DNA from: Prosapia bicincta
Lineage: Eukaryota > Arthropoda > Insecta > Hemiptera > Cercopidae
Assembly: GCA_036971475.1 (NCBI GenBank)
Contig: JBAIZL010000006.1
Location: 12,859,705-12,923,704, forward strand
Length of the DNA stretch: 64,000 nucleotides
Reading direction: 5' to 3'
Part shown: positions 35,831 through 47,061 of the stretch, piece by piece
Layout of the letters: every line of letters begins with the position of its first letter
Numbering within the stretch: position 1 is the stretch's first letter
The notes under the pieces: model-generated
Told to the model about the DNA's origin: nothing
Seen by the model: the letters and a program-made list of their open reading frames with translations, nothing else
Database searches by the model: none
Translations under genes and position numbers: made by a program

Positions 35831-37950
35831 CGAAATTGGCATGTTTCCAACTATGCAACATAACTAACAGAAAGAGTCGGGTCGCGACCTTGTCTTGGAC
35901 AGAAGTTATGCTACAACTATTTACAGAAATGTTTGTGATATGAAAACATAAACAGGCGGCATTCCGATAGCAGTTCTAGCACGTTTGTTTACCTCATGTC
36001 TGTCAAACTAATCTTTATAACTTGGAGCAGTCTTAATGCAGCCTGTCCATGTGCTTTAAGAATTTTAAAGACTGTGTGCTTGAACGATTCAACTTGATAA
36101 GATAACCGTTTGTCCCAAATTGATAATTTTATAAAAATTAAATGTTTTATTTAATTTTTAAAAAAATGTATTTTGTTTACCTAATTGTCATATATTTTCT
36201 TTCCAATTTTACTTAGACCATCTAAACATTTATGTTTGTTTTCTCATTCTTCTTCGGGTAACTAATTTTCTTCTCTTTTCGTGTTATTTTCTTTAGTTCT
36301 TTTAAAAAGGATGGTATCGTTAGCGGGGGCAGCGGAATTACTTTTCAACCATCCGTTAATGAAAAAAATTGTACTATAACCGTAAATTAAAAAAAACTAT
36401 AAATAAGTAGACCTTATATTTTTTCAACCTTTATACACCTTAGAATAAACGACAAAAAGAATTTGTTGACCCACATCATTTCATCGACTTATCTTTATCA
36501 GCTTATATATCCAGAAAACCTATTATGCCAATATCTACAAATTCCAAGCTAAACCTTTAACTACCGTCATCGTGCCTGACCATCAGCGACGGGTTAGACG
36601 AAGAAGACAGTGATTCAGGTGCTGTATCTAATGACCAACAAAAAATAGAAAGACTAGTTACACTTTGTAAGATGTCTTTGTACAGCCAATATGTCTAGAA
36701 TGTTCTGAGCCGCTGTGTAAATACTGCTGTCAAAATTGAGTTATTATTTTTAATGCCAGTTTCTATAAATAAAGCTTATAATATGTCAAATGATATCTTG
36801 TATATAAAGTTAAGTGTGTACAATCAGTGAACAAGAAATAATTAGTGTATGTTAATTATCGTGCGATTATAAGCCTTTTTAGCTAAACTGCGCTAAAATC
36901 TGTAGGTTTTATTTACTACAGTTTTCAATTAGTAAATAAAATATGACTGCTCTCATAAAACTACGTTTACTCTACTAGTCACATCCAATCAGAATATTCA
37001 AAAACAATTTTTATAAAGTAAATGCAAGATAAATTGTTAAACCACACAATAAATCACACTTAGTCATTTCGGGCCTGTGAGATACAACGGCAGTAGTACT
37101 TTGACAGAAATTGCAGGACGGTAGTTGAAGTAGTAGTTAATAAATACTGAATCATCTTTCGTTAATCTTTGTATTGTATACAAGAACCTAAATGACATCT
37201 GTGCGAGTGTTGTCAGTTTATATTACGATATCAGGCTGTCTAGTGTAAACAAACATAGGTCCAACCAAACATAGATAAAGGCTCGCACTCCACAAGTACT
37301 CTCGTGGACGAAGGCCCGAAAAACTGACTTTCTGCATTCTATCTTTTCCATCCCTTTCTCTCATTTACATACGTCGTAAACGTAAATAATTTATGGTATT
37401 CTCCCAACGTCAAAATGGTCGTATAAAGACGGGAACATTTGTTTCTATCCTCGACTTTAGCCGCTGGTAGTCTATATTTTATTTTATTAATATGTTTATT
37501 GAATACATTGGTATTAACTTTTAGTGAATATTTATGGCGTAGGCCATATTAAATGTTACATCTGTTAATACATGTGTTGCAGACTTGTAGTAACATGTTT
37601 GCAATGTTACCAAATTGTAACAATATACAGCAAATAATAGTCACTTTTATATTCTTAAAATTGGATAGAGATGCTATGACAAATAATTTGAAAAGCAAGT
37701 TAAGTTAAAAAATAAATACCTAAACGATCCTATAGTATCTAAGATTCCCAAGGGAAAAGTATGAGATGCATTGACCGGAACATTAAGATAAGTTTGGTCT
37801 GCCATCAAGTTAACAAACGCGTCAGAATGGGTTTCAGAGTGTCGGCTGTTTATGTTTCCATATCAGAATTACTCAAAAATAGTTTGAAAAATATATAAAT
37901 AAAGTAGCAAAGATTGAACAGGTGGATATATATACACACATTCTATGACC
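35831..37950. other. Left core of the inverted structure, no clear gene
   Basis: A plus-strand open stretch at 36585-36698 reads SDGLDEEDSDSGAVSNDQQ, about 18 further residues, then a stop. Acidic, Ser/Asp-rich starts of this type occur in some transposase and host nuclear proteins, but no family can be named. Otherwise nothing is recognised. Confidence 0.35.
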
Positions 37951-38167
37951 ATAAGGGCAAAACATTTTAAGTACTTATTTAAGGATACATGTATCATAGG
38001 TGTTAATATGCTAATTAAACTAGAGAGCAGTTCAGGCGGTTTAAGCAATAGTAAATATGTAAAATTCTTCATTTCTACATCTCTGAAGATTATATGTCAG
38101 GATATAGCTCTTCCCAATGTATATTGCAGTGTAGCTAGGAATCAAAACGTTTTCAGTAAGCAATGTA
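37951..38167 (+). repeat. Inner inverted repeat, left arm
   Basis: Reverse-complement match (roughly 80-85% by eye, with small indels) to 39589-39814. Both copies read IRAKHFKYLFKD, CIIG, IKLESSSGGL and KY in the same frame, so they may derive from a coding sequence. I do not recognise the protein. The left copy lies in an open frame running 37945-38271. Confidence 0.85.
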
Positions 38168-39588
38168 ATAAATCTATTATGTCTATCCTCGATATTCTAG
38201 ACCCAAGAGTAACTTTGATGTCTATGGGATTTTCACTCACTTTAGAGTTGCATGAAAATCTGTTACGGTGATCATTGGTAAGGTAACAAATACAGTAGGG
38301 CATGGATAATTCAAGGTAGATGGGACCGAGATACAGTCGGATTACCAACAACTTGGATTACACGGAAAGAGCTTCCTGTACACTAGAATCAGGAGTTCTA
38401 ATGAACCCTAATACTATAATTAAGAATGCACAAAATACGTATGTAGAACTTTATTGATTACAGTACATACATAAATTAATGTTGCTTGGCTCTTCAAGAC
38501 TACTGTACTGATTCTTGCTTGCGGAGATACCATACAATATAAATACCATACTAAGTGTCGCCAATTATAGCTGAAAAGAAGCCGATGCCCGTTGTAATCT
38601 TTATCAGGACGCCCAATGTTTTGATCGTAGATAGTCTTTTTGTTCGCCTACGATAAAAATGAAACGAGATTATCAGTAAAATTTCAGTAAATCTAAAGTA
38701 TAGTGAAAAATTACCGTGATCATCGGTAGTAAATATTTATGTTTATCAACGTCTAAAGATTGACTACAAAACGTTTTATAAGCACTTGGTTAGGGTTGCT
38801 TAACTGAAGTAATTTTCAATCAACGAAAAATAGAGAATATTCAAATTGAAATATTAAGTTTGTAGTTAGGAGTTATTTATTAACTGGTATTGCTAGTGGT
38901 AGGATTCGTAAAATATATAACAAAGGAGACAATTTTGAGAAGTGATTGAGTATTAGCAGACTTTGTCTAGAGATTAGACACAGCCGAACGAACTAAATTA
39001 ATTCTGATACTAACTATAAAAATGTATGTAACATGTCGACCGAAGAACGGAGAGATTTTTTAAGGTGAAAAAAATCTACAAAACAGTCGTTTTTTACGTC
39101 TTGCTTTTTAACAAGAAATACCATCATGGTGACTAATTTCATCCTGTCACTCTGCATAACGCTATTTTACAGCTAGTTTTTGAAGACTGGTTCCTCAGCT
39201 ATATTCGCCAAAATATTTGTAAATTTTTTCACTATAATAATAATAATAAATCAAATTGTAGATATGCGAGCCAGGAGTGATACGGTTAAAAATAGAATTA
39301 AAGAAGAAAATTAAAATATACTTAAATCTTAGCAGATATATTTTCAGGTGCATTCAACGTGTCTTGATGAAAGTAACATCACAATCAAGGTGAAATGTCA
39401 TCCTTTAGAAACATATCTAAGGGAGGAATTAAATAAATTTTTTAACCTGGCAACAACGACTACCAGGAAAATTTAATGAATGTAGTTAAAGAAGAACTTT
39501 TAGACAAAATAGGTCTTTACTCAAACACAATTATACATATAATAACTTATGGCAAATCAAATATGGTGGATAAATAAAATAGACGTAT
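38168..39588. other. Centre of the inverted structure, no clear gene
   Basis: The minus strand at about 38640-38540 has a polypyrimidine-TAG followed by ~95 bases without stops in two of the three frames. This is suggestive of an exon edge but too short to support. The rest is AT-rich and unassigned. Confidence 0.35.
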
Positions 39589-39814
39589 TACATTGCTTAC
39601 CGAAATCGTTTTTCACCGTGATGCCTAGCCACAATGCAATATACATTGGGAAGAACTACATCCTTACATAATATTATATTCTTTAGAGATGTAGAAGTAA
39701 AGAAGTATATTTACCATTTCTTAAACCGCCTGAACTGCTCTCTAGTTTTATTGGCACAAAACCACCTATGATACATGAATCCTTGAATAAATACTTAAAA
39801 TGTTTTGCCCTTAT
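39589..39814 (-). repeat. Inner inverted repeat, right arm
   Basis: Partner of 37951-38167. On the minus strand it keeps IRAKHFKYLFKDSCIIGG and IKLESSSGGLRNGKY before a stop, so the shared frame is shorter than in the left arm. Confidence 0.85.
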
Positions 39815-41539
39815 CTTGGTAAAATATTTATACTGATTGGTATTGGCACTAAAATGTCATATCTTCGTGAAAATTTACTCCTTGTTAGAATACTATATGC
39901 ACCCTTTTAAAGCATATGCTCACAGGAAAATAAAACAGTTTTTTTGTTACATTTGGCTGTCGTAAGTACAGAAATACTATTATTTGAATGTTTAATTTTT
40001 TTATTCGAAAATGGTAATTTGTGCTCGTTTGAACCTATAAACTAGAGACGTGTTCAATGGGCCTACGTGAATAATAAATTAACATTAGATGAGATTCGAC
40101 CAAATAAAAGCCTTCTTTTATTTACAATGTACAATATAGGTAGATTTTTCTGGTTACCTACCTGAGGTAAAGGTGATACAATATTTGTTGTTTTTCTACT
40201 ATAGGCCTAACTTTAAAAACTTACTGTAAATAAACTTTATGCCAACCCTTTACTTATCCTTTATTATTTTTTTACAAGCAGTAAAAACTTAAAATTGAAA
40301 TTTTCATTTTTTTAATACACTGAAGAAGAAATGTTGAAGAAAATTCGATGTATTAGTCTAAACATTCTGCAAAATCGTTCTTAAACTGCAAAAACTCTTA
40401 AAACATTGTAACACGAAAGAAATAGAATTTAAAAATTGTGGCAGAAACCTCAATGAGATAAAATAAATTTAATGAGAATAAATGTACTTTCGTAAAGTAA
40501 GGATATAGGAGGAGTTAGTGTACTAACTCTAAGACTGATAATTAAATGTAAATTCAGAAGAAAAAAGCCTTTATCCCTTATCCCGTACAGTGCACGCCTG
40601 GAAATCTAGATTGAATATTGTTAAAGATGAAACCGTTCATTTAGTTGCAGATCTATTGAGGGTTTTGAAAACATGTAACCAATCCAGAGGATCTATGGAT
40701 ACCGGTCTACACCTAACCTGCTGATTCACAATACAATCGTCTACTTGCACTCCCGTATTTTTGTTACTATGACACTTTGTTTACTGACAGAACTGGAGAG
40801 CTATTCCTAAAATTCGACAGAGCACTGAACACCTTCAATGGGTGGGGAAATTTTAAAATAGCAACCTAGCGGCGGTGGATTTATTAATTTTAATTTTTTC
40901 CAATGCCCTGGAAGAAACCGACACGAGGAACGCGACCCGTAAGGCATAGATTTAGCAAGTGTCTCCCTTTTTTTCCAAACATACGTAAAAGAGATTAATA
41001 CCTTTTATAAGACAGTGCCGCGTGTACTAACCTAAAGAAAGAACTGACCTAAATTGAGGGTTTAAATTTATTTGTGAACATTCGTTTTTATTAAAAACAA
41101 TAAATTTGTTAAGTTTCATTTCGTTAATTCATATAAAAATAACAACAAATAATAGAATTGTAACAATCAATGTGACAATTTCTAAGACAACTATGTACTA
41201 TTGTAGCCGAAACGAAACTGATTGTAAAGAGACGTCCCGTGTGGTTGTAGGTTGAAAGTAGATGGAGAAATGGTGGTATAAATTTCACATTGTAACACGA
41301 GACCAATTAGCGCCTGGAATCGAACTCGTCATGAACGTGTTTGTGTAATGTTTATTTTCGATCTCTGAAGGATGACCACATCATTCAGTATTATCAGTTT
41401 TAATCGTGTGACAGGGACCATGATAGTTACTTCATGATAGTATCTATTTACTTCAGCTAGTTCATTCCCTCCAAAAGTTAAAAATACCAAAATAAAATCT
41501 AATTTGTTTGAATGTTCATTTTACAAGCCATAATATTCT
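39815..41539. other. Right core of the inverted structure, no clear gene
   Basis: Anonymous AT-rich DNA. It does not obviously mirror the left core (35831-37950) outside the inner inverted repeat. Confidence 0.4.
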
Positions 41540-43010
41540 ACCTTTATTTTACCTTCTGAAATTTTTACCCCAATTCACCAGTTGCTACTAGCATAGAGCA
41601 TGACCCGTGCATCCCCATTGACGTTCGATAACTGTAAAAGACAACAACATTAAAAGACCCGAGTGATCATTTTTTCTTGTTATGTTGTCTTCTGCTAATG
41701 TTACCCCCAATCATACTTTTTCTAGTCCCGTAGAGGCACAACTTTGTATCCGCGTTTAATATTGAAAACGGTATTGGACTAAGCACCTTCCAAAACACTA
41801 CGATTGATCATTTTCTAGCTTTGTTTTGCCTTCTCACATTTATACTCCAAATCATCATCTGCTACTCCCATAGAGGATTATCCGTGTATCCGAATGACGT
41901 TCGATAATGGTAAAAGACTCAGCATCATTAAAACCCCCTGAGTGATCATTTTCCATGGTTTTTTTGCCCTCTGACAATTTTACCCAAATTGACCCTTCTT
42001 CTACTCCCGTAGCGCCACACCTGTGCATCCCCTTATAATATTGAAGACGGTATTTTACTCAGCAACCTCCAAAAAACTACGATTGATCATTTTCTAACTT
42101 TGTTTTGCTTTCTCACAATTATACCCCAATTCATCGTTAGCTACTCCCATAGTGGGTCACCCGTGTATCCCCATTGACGTTCGATAACGGTGAAAGACTC
42201 AGCACCATATACCCCTCGAGTGATCATTTTCCGTTTTTTTTTTGCCTTCTGACAATTTTACCGCAATTGACCCTTTTTCTACTCCCGTAGCGCCACACCC
42301 GTGCATCCCCTTATATAACTGAAGACGGTATTTTACTCAGCAACCTCCAAAACACTACGATTGATCATTTTCTAACTTTGTTTTGCTTTCTCACAATTAT
42401 ACCCGAATTCATCATTAGCTACTCCCATAGAGGGTCACCCGTGTATCCCCATTGGCGTTCGATAACGGTGAATGACTTGGCGCCATTAAAACCCATCCGA
42501 ATGATCATTTTCAATTGTTTTTTGCCTTCTGACAATTGTACCACAATTCACTGATTTTCTACTCCCGTAGAGCCACATCCGTGCATTCCCGATTAATATG
42601 GATGACGGTATTGGACTCAGCTACCTCATAAACACTACAATTGATCATATTCTAGCTTTGTTTTGCCTTCTCACTTTTATATTCCATATCATTATTTGCT
42701 ACTCCCATAGAGGATCACCCATGTATCCCTATGACGTTCGTTAACGGTAAAAGACACAGCACCGTTAAAACCCTCCTACTGATCATTTTCTAGTTTTTTT
42801 GCCTTCTTTCATTTTGACCCCAAGTCACTCCTTTACAACTCCCATAGAGCCCAACCCGTTCATCCCCGTTTTATTTTGTTCACAGTAGTGGACTCAGCAT
42901 CCTTAAACACACCCCAATTGATTATTTCCTAGCTTTTTTTGGGTTCTGATATTCTACCCTAATTGATCTTTTTGCTACTCCTGTAGAGGCACATACTTGT
43001 ATCCCCGTCA
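41540..43010. repeat. ~140-bp satellite array, right arm, in alternating dimers
   Basis: About ten units related to the left array in reverse complement (TTTTACCCCAATTCACC, TACTCCCGTAGAG, GTGCATCCCC, GATGACGGTATTGGACTCAG, CTCC.AAA.CAC, GATCATTTTC). GATCATTTT recurs about every 140 bases. Two unit types alternate strictly: one with CCATAGAGG...GACGTTCGATAACGG, the other with CCGTAG.GCCACA...GAAGACGGTATT. The result is a ~280-bp higher-order repeat present five times. Confidence 0.92.
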
Positions 43011-43491
43011 GCTTTCGATAGTTGTACACGTTTATGAAAACTAACAACCAGGACTTATGTTAGTTGAGTAAATAATTGGCCAGGTGAAATGAAGAAGGGC
43101 CATACTAATGTTTATGTTTCACCGTGACTACACACACCCAGTGTCTTACAGTCTAAACATTTGACTAGTCAGACAGTCGCACCATAGTGGCAACACTGTT
43201 GGTTCTCGTATCGTTAGTGGCGTGGGAATAATATACACACCGGCTGCCATATTGTTATTAGACTGAACGAAAATATACACTGGCTGCCATATTGATGCCT
43301 AAATGAAATGCTGCCGTATTGATAGTACTTCAGTCAATTTTAAATTTTTAAGATTTTATGAAATTAAAGTATATGGAGTAGTATAATGTTTATTAGAAAT
43401 GAATTATACACGACGGAAAACCTATATACCTCACTCTTTCAAGTGGCTGCCATATGGTTGCAAAATGAAATGCTGCCATATTGATACCGGG

Positions 43492-43493
<2 letters not shown>
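43011..43493. other. Unassigned flank with repeated GGCTGCCATAT motif
   Basis: GGCTGCCATATTG or a close variant (CTGCCGTATTG, CTGCCATATGG) occurs five times between 43242 and 43480. This may be a small diverged repeat or the element edge. Confidence 0.4.
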
Positions 43494-43556
<63 letters not shown>

Positions 43557-43630
43557 GAATAAAAAAATAAATAATTCTTGTATATGAATATCATTAATTA
43601 ATTTTTATTATTATACTAGAAAACATAATT

Positions 43631-43679
<49 letters not shown>

Positions 43680-44103
43680 CCAGTTCTTGCACCAATAACT
43701 GTCTTCTACAGAAAGATTATCTTTCCTTGCTTTTAAAGTCTAGAGAATTTTTTAAACACATTTCTACTGTGTTAAAAGCTTTGCAGCTTACAAAAAAGTA
43801 ACACTTTAATCTTCCCCAAATGCACTAATACAATAAAACCCAAACAATCGTTTATTAGATTGCCTCAACAAATTAGGCACCAACTTAAAGAATTTACTAA
43901 TTAAAAAAAGGAATTTCCAGTTCAAAAATAAGGAGTGCCTTCATTAAACTATAAAGACTTACAATAACTTTAAGGTTATGTAAAAGTTATAAAAGATGAT
44001 AAACCGAGTTGTAAAGCAAACTTTTAAATGTCTACCGACCAACATTTATGTTTATGGTGTACCAAAATTTATTGAACAAAAATAAACACACACTCACACA
44101 ATA

Positions 44104-44154
<51 letters not shown>

Positions 44155-44243
44155 CTAATGGAGCTCTCTCATTAAGTGTGTGTGTTGTGTGTGTGTGTGT
44201 GTGTGTGTTTGTGTGTGTGTTTGTGTGTGTGCGTGTGTGTGTT

Positions 44244-44280
<37 letters not shown>

Positions 44281-44300
44281 GTGTGAGTGTGTGTGCTTGT
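43494..44300. repeat. Cluster of microsatellites: three (TA)n tracts and a (GT)n tract
   Basis: TA runs at about 43494-43552, 43634-43678 and 44105-44151, and a GT run with TTTGTG interruptions at about 44178-44300. Between the first two, AATTCTTGTATATGAAT and TACTAGAAAACATAATTTG resemble the PLE tail. 43679-44104 has no recognisable gene. Confidence 0.9.
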
Positions 44301-44897
44301 ATATATGTATGTATTGCAATGAATAAATCCCTCATAAATCTAATTTTAAGTAAACGTGTAAGTTTTAGATATACACTATATCTCTTTGTCAAGTGTTACA
44401 CTTGTATTGACTTTTGGACATCATCATTTTACTTACAGTTTTTGCCTCAGAGCCTGATTACTCTTTGAATTTGGCAGTAAGATTAGCTGTACAAGTTAGG
44501 AACATGAATGGGGAAAAACATAAATCTCCCCCGAAGGGAGTGAGGTAAAGCCGTTCTACCAAGCTTCGAAGCACGTTGCAGTAGCATTGTTATATTTTAT
44601 GACGCGTTTCGTCTGACTAAACATCTCGCAAAGGTTTTAAACAATATAAAAGAAATGAGAAAATTCTTAAATATTTCTTTTCGTTGTATAAATTTTTAAT
44701 TAATTGGCATCTATGAAATATTACTTTCAATATTATTTTACACATTTTTAAATTTGTATCAAATTATTTCACCTTTTTATAAAATTCAATACGTGTTTTA
44801 TATTTTTGGTGGCGAAACCCTATTCACAAATATATCTTATATCTCATATCTCTATATCTTCTTTTTGTAAATAGTTCCATTTCTACTTTTATTTTAT
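44301..44897. other. Anonymous AT-rich DNA
   Basis: Nothing recognisable. Confidence 0.5.
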
Positions 44898-45858
44898 GCA
44901 ATAAAAAAAAAATATTTTGATTCTATAAAGTTTACCAATGTATTAAATTCCTTACTAATGCAAATAAAATATGTTTAATCCTAGATTGTGATTAACAATT
45001 ATTCTCACTACACCTTGTCAAATGATTACTGCTTTAACTATTTTATTACAAAATCAGATAAGCTAGTTAATAATTTAGATAATCAGTTTTTATATTAATG
45101 AAAATATAAACAAAAATTACCCTAAGAGTTAGAAATTATTGGAAACCAATTACCAACCTGGAATTAAAACTTCATCAGTAAATTCAACTGTAGGAATTTA
45201 CAAATATTTTAGTTCGGGACATCACGACTACATTGTAAATTTTTCAACTCAAAAAATTACTCCGGGATGTAGTTACTGTCCGCAAGAAGTTCCAATTGCA
45301 GACTGAAGTGGAGTATGCTCGAAAGGGTGATATTTACATTCAGTGGATTGAGTACGGTGGAATGCAAACTGTATTAGAATTGCAAAAATCCTGAGTGTAT
45401 TAGGCTCTCATACGTACACAATATAAAACTGGATAAGAAGAGCGGCATTAATTTTGTACCAGCAGGCAACATAAAACAACTAAACTGGCTGTCAAAAACA
45501 GTTACTCAAGTACAATTTTAACTACATTTCGTTATAGAAATTATTTATGTTTGTTAATTATTACATACGTATTCATCGTTATAAACAATTAGTAACATTT
45601 TACAGTGCACCATTTAAATGTTTTTATAGAGTTACGAGTCCATGAAGGTCAGGGTTCACCAAGAAAACCAGACCTGTATCCGGAGTACACCCGTTCGTTT
45701 TGAAGTCAATGAAAAAGCAATGCAGACGTTTTACCAGCATCTTATCTAGCATTGAAGAAATGATCCCAATAACAGACTCTAGCATCAAAAGTTTACTAAT
45801 GTACGGTGGAAAATATCTATATTCACCATATACTTATTAAATATGGTGATAGGTTTCT
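44898..45858. repeat. ~1-kb tandem duplication, copy 1
   Basis: Matches 46014-46993 throughout with scattered substitutions and small indels. Each copy starts with an A-run before TTTTGATTCTATAAA and ends with ATTAAATATGGTGATA..TTTCTTGT followed by (TA)n. A short shared frame (EVEYA.KGDIYIQWIEYGGM near 45313 and 46430) is kept in both, but stops interrupt it and I do not recognise it. Confidence 0.9.
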
Positions 45859-45861
45859 TGT

Positions 45862-45919
<58 letters not shown>

Positions 45920-46013
45920 ATTATTTTTATTCATTTTACACACACATACACACACACACAAACAACACACACACACACACACACAAACACGCACACACAC
46001 ACACACACACACA
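45859..46013. repeat. (TA)n then (CA)n compound microsatellite
   Basis: TA run with ATGT interruptions to about 45919, a short spacer, then a CA run (45940-46014). It separates the two copies of the duplication. Confidence 0.95.
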
Positions 46014-46990
46014 CAATAAAAAAAAAATTTTGATTCTATAAATAAAGTTTACCAATGTATTAAATTCCTTACTAATGGAAACAAAATATGTTTAATCGGA
46101 GATTGTGATTAACAATTATTCTCACTACAAACACTTTGTGAAATGATTACTGCTTTAACTATTTTATTACAAAAACAGATAGGCTAGTTAATAATTTAGA
46201 TAATCAGTTTTTATATTAATGAAAATATAAACAAAAATTACCCTAAGAGTTAGAAATTATTGGAAACCAATTACCAACCTGGAATTAAAACTTCATCAGT
46301 AAATACAACTGTAGGAATTTACAAATATTTTAACTCGGGACATCACTACATTGAAAATTTTTCTAATGAAAAAAATTACTCCGGGATGTAGTTACTGTAT
46401 GCAAGCGGTTCCAATTGCAGACAGAAGTGGAGTATGCTCTAAAGGGTGATATTTACATTCAGTGGATTGAATACGGTGGAATGCAAACTGAATTAAAATT
46501 GCAAAAATCCAGAGTATATTAGGCTCTCATAAGCATGCCTACGTACACAATTTAAAACTGGATAAGAAGAGCAGCATTAATTTTTTACCAGCAGGCAACA
46601 TAAAACAAGTAATCTGGCTGTCAAAAACAGTTATTCAAGTACAATTTCAACTACATTTCGTTATAGAAATTATTTATGTTTGTTAATTATTACATACATA
46701 TTTATCTTTATAAACAATTGGTAACATTTTACAATGCACCATTTTAATGTTTTTATAGAATTATGAGTCCATGAAAGTCAAGGTTTACAAAGTAAACCAA
46801 ACGTGTATCCGGAGTACATCCGTTCGTTTTGAACACCATGAAAAAGCAAAGCAGACGTTATACCAGCATCTTATCTAGCATTGACGAGATGAACCCAATA
46901 ACTGAGTCTCGCTTCAAATGTTTACTGATGTACGGTGGAAAATATTTATATTCATCATATACTTATTAAATATGGTGATACGTTTTCTTG

Positions 46991-46993
<3 letters not shown>
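46014..46993. repeat. ~1-kb tandem duplication, copy 2
   Basis: Second copy of 44898-45858, ending in the same PLE-like terminal motif (ATGGTGATACGTTTTCTTGT) and a (TA)n tract at 46994-47038, then a (GT)n tract to about 47062. Confidence 0.9.
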
Positions 46994-47040
<47 letters not shown>

Positions 47041-47061
47041 GTGTGTGTGTGTGTGTGTGTG

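Larger units (their letters stand above)
33940..43010. mobile_element. Candidate foldback-like element with satellite arms
   Basis: Two related ~140-bp satellite arrays lie in opposite orientation (33940-35830 and 41540-43010) around a ~5.7-kb core. The core holds a further inverted repeat (37951-38167 with 39589-39814). The midpoints of the three levels fall at about 38.5, 38.7 and 38.9 kb, so the arrangement is roughly concentric. Long inverted arms built from tandem repeats are the hallmark of foldback-type elements. I found no transposase domain, sharp termini or target duplications, so two independently placed satellite arrays remain possible. Confidence 0.4.

Noticed and set aside
41290..41340. 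tRNA-like T-arm (GAGTTCGATTCC on the minus strand)
   Set aside because: The T-stem does not pair properly, and no anticodon arm or D-arm is found at the right distance. No tRNA gene was found anywhere in the window.
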